DNA of 64,000 bases from Bryobacteraceae bacterium (GCA_014860455.1 JACZJQ010000055.1:28289-92288), one strand, 5' to 3'. Numbered from the stretch's first letter, positions 35,799-44,771 are shown. Notes: generated from the letters alone by a model not told the origin. Program-made: numbers and translations.

Positions 35799-38081
35799 TT
35801 ATCGCGAGCCGCCCCCGGCCGCAGGGACGCTTTCGGCGGGCGCGAGGCGTCTGGGCGCCGAAGATTGCAGGTCCACTTGGCGAACCCTCTTGGTCTTCAC
35901 CACCGCTTCCAGCCCAAAGATCACTTCCGCCATTTCGCCGCCGGCCTTCACCGTTGCGCTGGCGCTTGCCGGGCCTGACAGGCGCCGGCCATCGGCGATG
36001 GTGGATTCATCAAGCACGACAGTGTACGCGCCCGCCGGCAGGTTGTGGAATGCGAACCGGCCATCTTCATCGGCGGTTGTGATCCTGCGCGCACCGGGGA
36101 TGCGGAGGACGATCTCATCGAGTTTGGAATTCGGGGGCGCCAGCACCTGTCCGTACAGGCTCACCAGACGCACCAGTTGGAAGTCACGGCGCTCGGTTCT
36201 GGCGCTGCGGACGTACATCTCTGTTTCGCCGCCGGAGGCCGGGTCGTACTCGGCCGGCAGTTCCCTGGGCGACAGTTCGATGCGGTGGTTGCCCTGCAGG
36301 ACATCGGGGAAGCGATAGCGTCCATGGGCGTCGGTGAAAGTGCGGCGATAGCCGTCAAGCACAATCGGGATGCCCTCGACGGCGCCCTGGCCGGCTTCCG
36401 TGACGATGCCTTCGATGGTGCCTGAGACCGGGGTGACACCGGCCAGCGTGGTGGCCGCCGACGGCACGGGCGATGGCCCGCCCCAACTGAGAGTCCGCGT
36501 CACCCGGACGAATATGTTCAACCGATCTAGCCCGCCCAGCGCCAGGCTCACCGGGACGCCGTTGGACGCCAGCACGAAAGCCGATTGCGGGTTGAGCGCG
36601 GTCGCGATCCGGCTCTTCAGGACCTCGCCCTGGACGTTCCACCCGCGGGCTAGAGGCATGCTGAAGCCGGCGACGGTGGTCTGGATCTGGTTCGTCGCAA
36701 ACAGCGTTTCATTGGCCAGGTCGCGGCCGACCTCGGAGAAGGCATGGATGGTTGCCGGGCCGAAGTGGCCCTGCACCATGCCGCGCACGAAGACGCTTTC
36801 CCGTCTTTCGCCGGCGCGCGATGTACCATATCGAACCGCCGCCGATGTCGTCCACCTGCCCAACCGGACCGACTGTTCGCCCTCAATCGAGCCCTGCTGC
36901 GAGACCGTGCCGGCATAGCGCATGTCGAAGTGGCGGTAGGAAAACCGCGTCGAGTGGCTGCCGTAGCTCTTTGACGCCATCAACATCAACTGCCGGTTGG
37001 TGTTGCGGGATCGCTCTCCAGCAGGGGAATCCGAATCAAGCCCCATGCGCGAGACCTGCGCCGAGACGTTCACTGCCCCTGGCGCATCAATCGAAACGCC
37101 CGCGTTGCCTGATTTCGAACGGAAGGCCCAGACCGCCGGGTTGCGCTCGAAGTTGTTGGTTTGCGAACCGGTCGAGGCGTAGAAGTCCACTCGCCGCCAG
37201 GGCCGGATACGCCCCTCAACGAATCCTGAGCCACGGTCCCCTGTGTAGTATCCGGCCACGGGCGTGTAGCCGGCGGTCTGGCGCACATAACTGGCGCGGC
37301 CAGAGACACGGCCGTTGTCATACTCGGCCGCCGCCATGGCGTTCAGAGGTGACGGCTCCACGGTTGTTTCATCCAGCGGCCTGCCCGCGGTCAGGGCGGT
37401 CTCTCCGAAGATCCGCACATGCTTGCCCGGCTTCCATGAAGCCATTGCCGTCGCCTGCGTTGCCCGCGCGTAGCGCCTGCCGGGCTGGAGCAGATAAGGA
37501 CGATCCGATCCGCTGTCTGGCTGGGTTGTTACAACATCGAACTGTCCGGCGAACTCCAGCGTTTCCGAGGCCTTCCAACTCACGCCGCCGCCGCTGCGCA
37601 TTTGCGGGCTGAGCACAGAAAACGGCAGTCTCGGACCTTCCATGTAGGTGACCGCGCCGGCGTAACCGCTCCAGCCCAGCCGCCCCCGCAGTCCCTGCAC
37701 CCGTGCGCCGCGCAAGCGGAACAGCGGCGTGTAGATCTGAGGCAGAAAGAAATCCAGTTGCCGGCCGGGCACGCTGAAGTCGCCGGCATTGAACTCGAGT
37801 CTCCAGGCGCCGGCTGCCAGCCCGCGAAGGGTCAAGTAGTTTTCCGTCAGCCGGAATCCGGACGCGGCGTAGTTTTCGGCCTTGCCTTCAAGCAGCATGC
37901 CCGCAGGCAGGATGTAGCGGAACTCGGCAGCCAGGCCGGTGGTCGCCTTTACGGCTTCAAAACCGCCGGGCGCATAGTAGCCTTGCGCGGCCACGGTTGC
38001 CGTGCCTTTGGACTCCTGCCCGGCTGCGGCGCCGCAGGCCAGCAGAATCAGGATCGCGATGCTGTCAATTCGCCTCGCCAC
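35799..38081 (-). CDS. Outer-membrane beta-barrel candidate with C-terminal carboxypeptidase-like domains
   Basis: 760 residues: signal peptide (1-21, ending AAGQ), then about 500 residues of alternating hydrophobic/Gly-rich strands with frequent aromatic girdle residues, as in a large outer-membrane barrel. Two small beta-sandwich domains end the chain: about 555-650 (GTIEGIVTEAGQGAVEGIPIVLDGYRRTFTDAHGRYRFPDVLQGNHRIEL) and about 650-730 (LYGQVLAPPNSKL...DEDGRFAFHNLPAGAYTVVLD). No TonB plug and no standard usher N-terminal domain is seen. GTG at 38081 has GGAAG seven bases upstream and overlaps the chaperone gene by 17 bases. It may be an usher analogue for the secreted subunits encoded upstream; it could instead be a TonB-independent porin. 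Confidence 0.72.
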   Translation of the reverse strand: MARRIDSIAILILLACGAAAGQESKGTATVAAQGYYAPGGFEAVKATTGLAAEFRYILPAGMLLEGKAENYAASGFRLTENYLTLRGLAAGAWRLEFNAGDFSVPGRQLDFFLPQIYTPLFRLRGARVQGLRGRLGWSGYAGAVTYMEGPRLPFSVLSPQMRSGGGVSWKASETLEFAGQFDVVTTQPDSGSDRPYLLQPGRRYARATQATAMASWKPGKHVRIFGETALTAGRPLDETTVEPSPLNAMAAAEYDNGRVSGRASYVRQTAGYTPVAGYYTGDRGSGFVEGRIRPWRRVDFYASTGSQTNNFERNPAVWAFRSKSGNAGVSIDAPGAVNVSAQVSRMGLDSDSPAGERSRNTNRQLMLMASKSYGSHSTRFSYRHFDMRYAGTVSQQGSIEGEQSVRLGRWTTSAAVRYGTSRAGERRESVFVRGMVQGHFGPATIHAFSEVGRDLANETLFATNQIQTTVAGFSMPLARGWNVQGEVLKSRIATALNPQSAFVLASNGVPVSLALGGLDRLNIFVRVTRTLSWGGPSPVPSAATTLAGVTPVSGTIEGIVTEAGQGAVEGIPIVLDGYRRTFTDAHGRYRFPDVLQGNHRIELSPRELPAEYDPASGGETEMYVRSARTERRDFQLVRLVSLYGQVLAPPNSKLDEIVLRIPGARRITTADEDGRFAFHNLPAGAYTVVLDESTIADGRRLSGPASASATVKAGGEMAEVIFGLEAVVKTKRVRQVDLQSSAPRRLAPAESVPAAGGGSR

Positions 38082-38853
38082 CGTTGTCTTCCAGCCTCAC
38101 TGTCGCTTCCTGGATTTCGTCCATGCCGAGATCCACCTTCACCCTCAACGCGCGCACCGCGCCGGGGTTCACCGTCAGTGGAAGCACGAACCGCTGCTCC
38201 CGCTTCGGCAGCACGGGGAAAGACGGCACCTCAAGTGTCTCGATCGCCTGTCCGCCGGCATCCAGAACCTCCAGGCGGCCCGCCGGACGGATGTGCACCT
38301 CAGCCTGATTGCGAAGCACGAGGACGGCTGTGTCGATGTTGCCGGCCTTTTCCAGGGCCAGCCCCGCCACCTCGCCCTTGGCCTGATGATCGCCGATGGT
38401 GGCATAAAACGCGGCCACTGCCCTCACGACATTCCGGATTCCGATGGCCTGCGCTTCGCCCGCCGGGGTGAGCGCGGTGAATCCAGCCGCGCAGTGATAG
38501 CCCCTGGCAGCCGCATTCCGCGGGATTCTGATCGTATATCGAATGATGAGCTTCTCGCCGTCGCCGATCTCGGTCTCCATCGGGTTGACGGTCAGCCACT
38601 GGCGGCAGCTCCATTGCGATTCCTGCTCCATCGAGCGCGCAAACTGCGGCGTCATCGAGTTGTCGAGCGTGAAATCGAGCAACTCGCCGCGGATGCGCAT
38701 CCGGCCGCCGGTCTCGTTGGTCAGTTCCAGCGCCCCCGAATAGCTCTGCCCAGGACCGATCTTCATTTCCACCCGCATGGGCGACAGCCCGATGCCGATC
38801 TGCGCCATCAAGGGAGCGCATATGAACGTGATTAGGATTGCTGCTGTTCTCAT
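38065..38853 (-). CDS. PapD-like periplasmic chaperone candidate
   Basis: 262 residues: signal peptide (1-17), then IGLSPMRVEMKIGPGQSYSGALELTNETGGRMRIRGELLDF, the strand order of an N-terminal Ig domain of pilus chaperones. WLTVNPMETEIGDGEKLIIRYTIRIPRNAAARGYHCAAGF follows, where the basic/proline turn and F/G strand region lie. The second domain carries VRAVAAFYA and LEKAGNIDTAVLVLRNQAEVHI. The overall plan is like COG3121 fimbrial chaperones, but identity is low and the usual Arg/Lys anchoring pair cannot be placed with confidence. The start overlaps the upstream gene in ATGA at 38850-38853. Confidence 0.68.
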   Translation of the reverse strand: MRTAAILITFICAPLMAQIGIGLSPMRVEMKIGPGQSYSGALELTNETGGRMRIRGELLDFTLDNSMTPQFARSMEQESQWSCRQWLTVNPMETEIGDGEKLIIRYTIRIPRNAAARGYHCAAGFTALTPAGEAQAIGIRNVVRAVAAFYATIGDHQAKGEVAGLALEKAGNIDTAVLVLRNQAEVHIRPAGRLEVLDAGGQAIETLEVPSFPVLPKREQRFVLPLTVNPGAVRALRVKVDLGMDEIQEATVRLEDNGGEAN

Positions 38854-39335
38854 GGAAGGTCCGCCGTGTAACGAAGAGATACCGTGCATGCCGGAGCCAG
38901 CGCGGCACGGTAGCGCCAGCTGTCGGCAAACGAAACCTGGAGGTTCACTGTGATCGCAGTGCTGAAAATGCCCTGGTTACCGGCCGCCAGTGTGGCCGAA
39001 CTGGTGGACAACGGGATGGGCGATGCGTTGCATGAAGCGCTGCCCAGGAATCCATTGCCTGATGCCGACGTGCAGCGGACGATCAGCGCCGATGCCGGGA
39101 TCGATCCGCAGTTGGTCAAAGTGGGGCCCTCGGCCTGGACATACAGGGTCCATGGCCGAAAGAAGGCCCCAGAGAACCGGATGACCGCCGTGGAGGATTG
39201 CGCCGCCGGACCGCCCGTGTCCGGATCGGTCGCGGCGAAATTCAAAGCCGTGGGCGTGACGGTGAACGACGTAATGTCGGTCTGTCCGGCCACCCCCAGG
39301 CAGCCCGCAACCAATATCAGCACAACCCTCCACAT
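38850..39335 (-). CDS. Small secreted beta-rich protein of the chaperone cluster
   Basis: 161 residues: signal peptide (1-18), then alternating short strands. Six Cys are visible apart from the signal peptide region, several in CGSIP, VRCTS and ASCNASP, which could form disulfides. The sequence ends in a strand SLRYTADLP, as expected for a pilin-like donor or receptor. GGAGGAG sits five bases before the ATG, and the stop overlaps the chaperone start in ATGA. No family is recognised; the position and shape suggest an assembled subunit or tip adhesin. Confidence 0.65.
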   Translation of the reverse strand: MWRVVLILVAGCLGVAGQTDITSFTVTPTALNFAATDPDTGGPAAQSSTAVIRFSGAFFRPWTLYVQAEGPTLTNCGSIPASALIVRCTSASGNGFLGSASCNASPIPLSTSSATLAAGNQGIFSTAITVNLQVSFADSWRYRAALAPACTVSLRYTADLP

Positions 39336-39359
39336 GGCTCCTCCGAATCGAAACCCGCC

Positions 39360-39899
39360 CTACATGAGCGAAATGGTGAATCGGACGACCGCCTGGTAGT
39401 TCCCGGTCTCGTACTGCGGGTCGTTGGTCAGCACCCAGGCAAGCGAACCGCTGTCGCCGGCCCTTGACGAGCGAGCATTGGCGCCAAAGGTGGCGACACT
39501 GGTGTCCACCTGGTACTGGGCAGCGATTGAACCGCTGCAGCCGGTGCCCGGGCCGGCGACCGTGCAGCCGTAGCTGAGCGTGTCACCAGCGGTCGGCGGA
39601 TTCTGAACCGAAGGGCCGTTGCCGGGGCTGAAGTCGGTGAGCACCTGGGCGGTGATCGATCCGCTGCCGCCAGCCTGCGCCGTGCGGATTTTGTAGCTGA
39701 ACGTCGTTGTTCCCGTATAGTCGTCGAACAACGTCGTCCCGGTGGTTAGCGGGGTGGCGCTGTTCACCGAGATGGCGGCTTCAGGTCCTACAGCGACCGT
39801 GATATTAGTCGTACCTGTGGTTGCCCACTGGCCAAAAGCGGCCGGCGAGACTGCCACGAGTGCGACCATGATTAAGAACAGAGATAACTTCCTCTGCAT
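39360..39899 (-). CDS. Secreted subunit-like protein A, SCPU/pilin-like
   Basis: 179 residues: signal peptide (about 1-23, ending AFGQ), then a single beta domain with ITVAVGPEAAISVNSATPL, YTGTTTFSYKIRTAQAGGSGSITAQVLTDFSP and the closing WVLTNDPQYETGNYQAVVRFTISLM. The ending matches the next gene (NDP, then G.Y..V.FT.S), so they are paralogues. A similar beta layout ending in GTYxxxVxVT strands occurs in spore-coat-U/Csu-type pilins. The ATG at 39899 has GGAGAGGAG ten bases upstream, preferred to the TTG at 39920. Confidence 0.68.
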   Translation of the reverse strand: MQRKLSLFLIMVALVAVSPAAFGQWATTGTTNITVAVGPEAAISVNSATPLTTGTTLFDDYTGTTTFSYKIRTAQAGGSGSITAQVLTDFSPGNGPSVQNPPTAGDTLSYGCTVAGPGTGCSGSIAAQYQVDTSVATFGANARSSRAGDSGSLAWVLTNDPQYETGNYQAVVRFTISLM

Positions 39900-39938
39900 T
39901 GTCTTTCTACTCCTCTCCAAGCGTTTGCCACCGGACCA

Positions 39939-40472
39939 CTACAGGCTGCTCACCGTGAACACGACCGGCAGACTGTAAGTGCCCGTTGAGACCATAGGAT
40001 CGTTCGCGAGTTGGAAGCTCACCTGAACCGTCGCCGGATCAGCGGCGCTGCAACCAACGCCGCCCCCCATGCAGGCTGCCGGCGGCAAAGTCACGACGGT
40101 CCGTTGGGACGTCGAACTCACCGTCTGCGCGCCCGAACAAGCGGTCCCGTAGGCTGCCGCGCCGCAGGTGAACGTCAAGTCCCCTGCCGCAAGGCTCGGC
40201 CCACCGGAAGGCGTGAAATTGCCGCTGGCCTGCAGGGTCACGGTCGCCGATGTCGCCGGCGTGGTCCGCGCCCTGAACGACACAGTCATCGACCCCGTGT
40301 ACGAGGTGAATGCCTGTGCGCCTTTCAGCAGCGTGATCCCGCTGGGAACCGACACCTTGCCCTGAGGTTGTAATGTTATCGAGACCGTCTGGTTGACCAC
40401 CGCCACCTCCGCCAGAACTGGCGAAGACAGAGCGGCCAAGACAGCGACAAGTCTCCAGACTCCGATTGACAC
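39939..40472 (-). CDS. Secreted subunit-like protein B, paralogue of A
   Basis: 177 residues: signal peptide (1-21), then VVNQTVSITLQPQGKVSVPSGITLLKGAQAFTSYTGSMTVSFRART, TVTLQASGNFTPSGGPSL, a Cys-containing loop region (four Cys: FTCGAA, TACSG, AACMG, GCSAA) and the strand FQLANDPMVSTGTYSLPVVFTVSSL. The ending is shared with gene A, 39 bp downstream. GTG start at 40472. The 87-bp gap upstream contains direct AGATCTCT repeats at 40477-40495. It is probably a structural subunit of the assembled surface product. Confidence 0.66.
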   Translation of the reverse strand: MSIGVWRLVAVLAALSSPVLAEVAVVNQTVSITLQPQGKVSVPSGITLLKGAQAFTSYTGSMTVSFRARTTPATSATVTLQASGNFTPSGGPSLAAGDLTFTCGAAAYGTACSGAQTVSSTSQRTVVTLPPAACMGGGVGCSAADPATVQVSFQLANDPMVSTGTYSLPVVFTVSSL

Positions 40473-40559
40473 CTTAGATCTCTCAAGATCTCTATCGGCG
40501 GCGGGGTGATAGGGCCTTATACCTACCTGGAGCTTCTCTGCAAGAAAAAGATAATTTTC

Positions 40560-40994
40560 TTAATCGCAGGTCAAGCTGAGACGCGGACGAATCACGGCAC
40601 TGCCTGGATTGGGCCACACGAGCCGGATCTCCCCGGCGTGGCCGGACTTCTGCGTTCGGCCATTGGGATTAATCTCCGCCAGTAGCATGTTGGTGTTTGG
40701 ATTACCGGTCAGCCCGTCAAGTATCTTGACTGGTCCGTCTATATTTGCCGTGATCTGCACACCACTGGCCTCAAGTCCCATAATCAGGTGGAACTGGCCC
40801 CCCTGCGTGCCAGTACGAGCCACATACCGGAAACGGAGGAGAGTCTCCGCGGTTTCTGGCACATGGGTGTATGACGATTCGACGATGCCGCACTGCGGGC
40901 GAATCGCCAGCATCAGTGTCGTGTTCTGGCCCTGCCCAAAGGCAGCGCCGGAGAGGATCGCAAAAGCCAGCAGGATACGCACGGGATCGACCAC
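40560..40994 (-). CDS. Small secreted protein heading the chaperone cluster
   Basis: 144 residues from GTG 40994, with a signal peptide ending AAFGQG. The mature part is beta-rich: TTLMLAIRPQCGIVESSYTHVPETAETLLRFRYVARTGTQGGQFHLIMGLEASGVQITANIDGPV, ending IRPRLSLTCD with a Cys pair. A GTG at 40982 has AAGGTGG eight bases upstream and is a good alternative start. No family is recognised. Same strand as the six genes below it, 87 bp upstream of subunit B; it is likely another secreted component. Confidence 0.62.
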   Translation of the reverse strand: MVDPVRILLAFAILSGAAFGQGQNTTLMLAIRPQCGIVESSYTHVPETAETLLRFRYVARTGTQGGQFHLIMGLEASGVQITANIDGPVKILDGLTGNPNTNMLLAEINPNGRTQKSGHAGEIRLVWPNPGSAVIRPRLSLTCD

Positions 40995-41078
40995 CTTATC
41001 GGTCTACTCCCGCTTAGTTTGAGAGAATGATGCCCGCGCGGAAAGGGCCGCCGGTCCTGGCCCGTCTCAGGTGGGGTC

Positions 41079-41465
41079 CTAGAACCCGCCCGGCGGATTG
41101 ATTGTCCAGGTCTCGAACTGGTGCTCGAAATCAGTAAGCACTACGCGTTTGCCCCTAAACCGCACGCCTTCCATTTCCAACCGCCGGTGCTGCTCGAGCG
41201 CGGCCTCGCCCCGCAACCGGATGTCGCCCTGGGCGCCCAGCACGCGGTGCCAGGGCAGCCTCTCGCCGGCTTCACGCAGGATCTTCACCACGAGCCGGTG
41301 GTTCAAAGGGTATCCCGCCGCCGCCGCCACAGCTTTATAGGACGAAACCTTGCCACGCGGAATCGATGCCACCGCCCGCCGGATCATCTCGTCGCGGAAT
41401 GAACCCGGACTTGTGGCCGTGCGCAGCAGCCTGCGTTTCAGCCTCGCATGCGCTCCAGGGGTCAT
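41079..41465 (-). CDS. Alkyltransferase-like DNA repair protein (ATL, PWHR type)
   Basis: 128 residues, the size of E. coli Atl (129). It is the DNA-binding domain of the MGMT family: IPRGKVSSYKAVAAAAGYP and LREAGERLPWHRVLGAQGDIRL. The reactive Cys of PCHR is replaced by Trp72 in PWHR, so it cannot remove alkyl groups. Such proteins flag O6-alkylguanine to nucleotide excision repair. The start at 41465 avoids overlap with cimA, 19 bp upstream on the same strand. The operon link with cimA is probably incidental. Confidence 0.85.
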   Translation of the reverse strand: MTPGAHARLKRRLLRTATSPGSFRDEMIRRAVASIPRGKVSSYKAVAAAAGYPLNHRLVVKILREAGERLPWHRVLGAQGDIRLRGEAALEQHRRLEMEGVRFRGKRVVLTDFEHQFETWTINPPGGF

Positions 41466-41484
41466 GGCCGGACGAAGGCAGTCC

Positions 41485-43104
41485 TCAGTTGTTTTCGACG
41501 CCGATGCAGAAGCCGCCGACGGCCTTCTCGATCCGGTCGTCGGCATCCGACAGCCGCATCAATTCCAGACTGATAGCGTCAACCAGAGCCTTCCAGGAAG
41601 CCTCGATGATATTGGTGGACACGCCGACCGTCGTCCACGACCGTTTGTGGTCGGACCACTCAACCAGCACGCGCACCTTCGCGGCGGTGCCCTTGCCCGA
41701 GTCGATCACGCGGACCTTATAGTCGGTCAGGCGTACGTCCCTGATCTGCGGGTAGACGTTCGACAGGCATTGGCGCAGGCAGACGTCCAGCGCGTTCACC
41801 GGGCCGTCTCCGGTGGCGTGCGCCGAGTGGATCTCGTCGCCGGCACGCAGAATCACGGTTGCCGAGGTGGCCGAGTCGCGCCCGTCGATCTTGCGCGACT
41901 GCGTCTCGTAGGAGATCACCTCGAAGAATTTCTTGCCCGGATTCAGTGCGTCGCGCACCAGGAGTTCAAACGTGCCCTCGGCGGCTTCCAGTTCGTAGCC
42001 TTCATATTCGAGGTGCTTGATCCGGTCCAGCAGATCGCGCCGCGCGGCATCGTCGAGTTTATCTTCGAGGCCATGTTCCTTCAGCTTGTAGACCACGTTG
42101 CCGCGGCCGCTGAGATCGGAGAGCAGAACCTGTTGCCGGTTCCCGAGGACGCCCGGATCCATATGTTCATAGCTCGCCGCTGTCTTCATTACCGCCGCCA
42201 CATGGACGCCGCCCTTATGCGCAAACGCCGCCCGGCCGACGAAGGGCTGGTTCTGCGGCAGCGGCAGGTTGGCGAGTTCGGCGATGAAGTGAGACACGGC
42301 GGTCAGGCTCTTCAGCTTCTCCGGCCCGACTGTGGTGTGGCCCAGCTTGGCCTCAAGGATGGCGATCACCGACGACAGATTGGCGTTTCCGCAGCGTTCG
42401 CCATAGCCGTTCATGCAACCCTGCACATGCGTGGCTCCCTGCTCGATGGCGGCGATGGAGTTGGCCACAGCGAGGTCGGAGTCGTTGTGGGTGTGGATGC
42501 CGATGGTACCGTCGAAGCGCTTCCTGATTTCGGCGACGATTTCGGCCACTTTCCCGGTGATGGTCCCGCCGTTGGTGTCGCACAGGCACAGCACATCGGC
42601 GCCTGATTTCGCGGCCGCTTCCAGCGTCTTCAACGCATAGTCGGGATTGGCGATATAGCCGTCGAAGAAGTGCTCGGCGTCGTAGATCACCTCGCGGCCG
42701 TGCGACTTCAAAAACGCCACCGAATCGCTGATGAGTTCCAGATTCTGCTCGAGCGTGATGCCGAGCACGCGCGTCACGTGCATATCCCAGGTTTTACCGA
42801 AGATCGAAATGGCCGGCGTGCCGGCTTCGAGCAGAGCCAGGGTGTTGGAATCCTTTTCCACCGGGTTCTTAGCGAAGCGGGTGGCGCCGAAGGCGGTCAG
42901 CTTGGCGTGCTTAAACTTCACGTCGCGGGCGCGGGCGAAGAACTCCTTGTCCTTGGGATTGGACATCGGCCAGCCGCCCTCAATGTAGTCGATGCCAAGC
43001 TCGTCCAGTTTCTGGGCGATGGTCAGCTTATCTTCCACCGAAAACGAGATAGTCGCGCCTTGCGTACCATCCCTGAGCGTTGTGTCGAATGTCCAGATCC
43101 GCAT
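41485..43104 (-). CDS. cimA: (R)-citramalate synthase
   Basis: 539 residues. HMG-CoA-lyase-like TIM barrel with the N-terminal FDTTLRDGTQGA and metal-binding HTHNDSDLAVANS; the C-terminal LeuA-allosteric domain (about 410-539) carries feedback inhibition. It condenses pyruvate and acetyl-CoA to citramalate, giving 2-oxobutyrate for isoleucine without threonine deaminase. The length and VEDK/YIEGGWPMSNPKD features favour CimA over isopropylmalate synthase. GGGAG lies eight bases before the ATG at 43104. Follows ilvC in the same run. Confidence 0.9.
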   Translation of the reverse strand: MRIWTFDTTLRDGTQGATISFSVEDKLTIAQKLDELGIDYIEGGWPMSNPKDKEFFARARDVKFKHAKLTAFGATRFAKNPVEKDSNTLALLEAGTPAISIFGKTWDMHVTRVLGITLEQNLELISDSVAFLKSHGREVIYDAEHFFDGYIANPDYALKTLEAAAKSGADVLCLCDTNGGTITGKVAEIVAEIRKRFDGTIGIHTHNDSDLAVANSIAAIEQGATHVQGCMNGYGERCGNANLSSVIAILEAKLGHTTVGPEKLKSLTAVSHFIAELANLPLPQNQPFVGRAAFAHKGGVHVAAVMKTAASYEHMDPGVLGNRQQVLLSDLSGRGNVVYKLKEHGLEDKLDDAARRDLLDRIKHLEYEGYELEAAEGTFELLVRDALNPGKKFFEVISYETQSRKIDGRDSATSATVILRAGDEIHSAHATGDGPVNALDVCLRQCLSNVYPQIRDVRLTDYKVRVIDSGKGTAAKVRVLVEWSDHKRSWTTVGVSTNIIEASWKALVDAISLELMRLSDADDRIEKAVGGFCIGVENN

Positions 43105-43196
43105 CTTGCTACTCCCTGAAACCCGCTTCTCTTGTGGGGCCGGAGACCGCTGATGCGGCCCGCCCGGCCCCAATACCCAAGCCTAATCCCGTCAGA

Positions 43197-44219
43197 TTAC
43201 TCCTGCGGGACGCCCTCTTCCTTCTTCTTCTTCTGCAGGAACGTCATCATCGAGCGCAGTTCCTTGCCGACGGTTTCAACCGGCTGCGTCTTGGCTGCTT
43301 CCCGCATGGCGAGGAAGTTGGCGCGGCCCGAGCGGTTTTCGTCCATCCACTGTTTGGCAAATGCGCCGGACTGGATCTCGGAGAGGATCTTCTTCATCTC
43401 CTTGCGGGTTTCGGCGGTGATGATGCGGGGCCCGGCGGTGTAGTCGCCGTACTCGGCGGTGTCGGAAACCGAGTAGCGCATGTAGCCCAAACCGCCTTCA
43501 TAGATGAGGTCGACGATCAGCTTCAGCTCATGCAGGCATTCAAAGTAAGCGATTTCGGGAGCGTAGCCAGCCTCGGTGAGCGTTTCGAAGCCGGCGCGGA
43601 TGAGTTCAGAGACGCCGCCGCAAAGCACCACCTGCTCGCCGAACAGATCCGATTCGGTCTCTTCGCGGAACGAGGTTTCGATCACGCCCGCCTTCAGGCA
43701 GCCCAGCGCCAGGGCATACGCCAGCGCGTTCTCAAGGGCCTTGCCGGAGGCGTTCTGTTGCACGGCGACCAGCGCCGGCACGCCGACGCCTTCGGTGAAC
43801 AGTTCACGCACGCGGTGGCCGGGCGCCTTGGGGGCGATCATCGATACGTCGACGTCAGCCGGCGGCACGATCTGGCCGAAATGGATGTTGAAGCCATGGG
43901 CGAACATCAGCGTCTTGCCGGCGGTCATGTTCGGAGCGATTTCTTTTTCGTAGACCAGCGCCTGCACATGGTCGGGGACCAGGATCATGATGACGCTGGC
44001 GATCTTCGAGGCGTCGGCGGCGGACATGATCCGCAGCCCGGCGGCTTCGGCGCGCTGCCAGTTCGGCGTGCCGGCCATCTCGGCGACAACCACGTCGACG
44101 CCGGAATCGCGGAGGTTCAGCGCATGGGCGTGGCCCTGGCTGCCGTAGCCGATAATGGCCACCGTCTTGCCTTCGAGCCGCGACAGCGACCCGTCTTTTT
44201 CGTAATAGCGGTTTGGCAT
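43197..44219 (-). CDS. ilvC: Ketol-acid reductoisomerase
   Basis: 340 residues, class I length. The NADPH site is [15 protein letters not shown]; the magnesium and catalytic acids lie in [19 protein letters not shown] and [18 protein letters not shown]. It converts acetolactate and acetohydroxybutyrate to the dihydroxy acids of valine and isoleucine. A Lys/Glu tail ends the chain. Sits between ilvN (15 bp upstream) and cimA. Confidence 0.96.
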   Translation of the reverse strand: MPNRYYEKDGSLSRLEGKTVAIIGYGSQGHAHALNLRDSGVDVVVAEMAGTPNWQRAEAAGLRIMSAADASKIASVIMILVPDHVQALVYEKEIAPNMTAGKTLMFAHGFNIHFGQIVPPADVDVSMIAPKAPGHRVRELFTEGVGVPALVAVQQNASGKALENALAYALALGCLKAGVIETSFREETESDLFGEQVVLCGGVSELIRAGFETLTEAGYAPEIAYFECLHELKLIVDLIYEGGLGYMRYSVSDTAEYGDYTAGPRIITAETRKEMKKILSEIQSGAFAKQWMDENRSGRANFLAMREAAKTQPVETVGKELRSMMTFLQKKKKEEGVPQE

Positions 44220-44234
44220 GTGTTTCGTTTGTCC

Positions 44235-44771
44235 TTATCTCGATTCAACGGTTTCACTCTGGGATCTGGGCACTGGCGGCGCGAGCCGCAGTTTCTTCGC
44301 TTCCAGCGACACGGCGACGCCGCCCGAACGCGTCACCTCGATCTCTCCATACGAGCCCATCACGGCGATGAACTCGCTTAACTTCTCACTCTCGCCGGTG
44401 GCCTCTATCACGAAGCCCTCCAATGAGCTGTCCACAACGCGTGCCGCGAAGATCTCGGCCTCTTTCAGGATTGCCGTGCGGCTCTCCATCGCGGCCCGGA
44501 CCCGCATCAGCACAAGCTCGCGCACTACCGACTGCACTTCAGTCAGATCGGTAGCCTGCAAAACGTTCACCAGCCGGTTCATCTGCTTGATCACCAGCGC
44601 CCTCAGCCTGGCCTCGACGTCGACCACGATGGTCATCCGCGATAGCGTCGGATCCAGCGTCCGGGCGACGGTGAGCGACTCGATATTGTAGCCGCGCTGG
44701 GTCAGCAATCCGGTCACGCGCATCAGCGCGCCCGGCTTGTTCTCCATCAGCAATGAAATGGTCATGAGCAT
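44235..44771 (-). CDS. ilvN: Acetolactate synthase small (regulatory) subunit
   Basis: 178 residues. ACT domain at the N-terminus (MTISLLMENKPGALMRVTGLLTQRGYNIESLTVART), where valine binds for feedback inhibition, and the ALS small-subunit C-terminal domain (RELVLMRVRA, GFVIEATGESEKLSEFIAVMGSYG). It lies 33 bp after ilvB. It pairs with the catalytic IlvB. Confidence 0.94.
   Translation of the reverse strand: MLMTISLLMENKPGALMRVTGLLTQRGYNIESLTVARTLDPTLSRMTIVVDVEARLRALVIKQMNRLVNVLQATDLTEVQSVVRELVLMRVRAAMESRTAILKEAEIFAARVVDSSLEGFVIEATGESEKLSEFIAVMGSYGEIEVTRSGGVAVSLEAKKLRLAPPVPRSQSETVESR

Noticed and set aside
41045..41063. GGGCC/GGCCC 5-bp hairpin after the ATL gene as a terminator
   Set aside because: Stem too short and only a TTT follows on the minus strand; chance is likely in GC-rich DNA.
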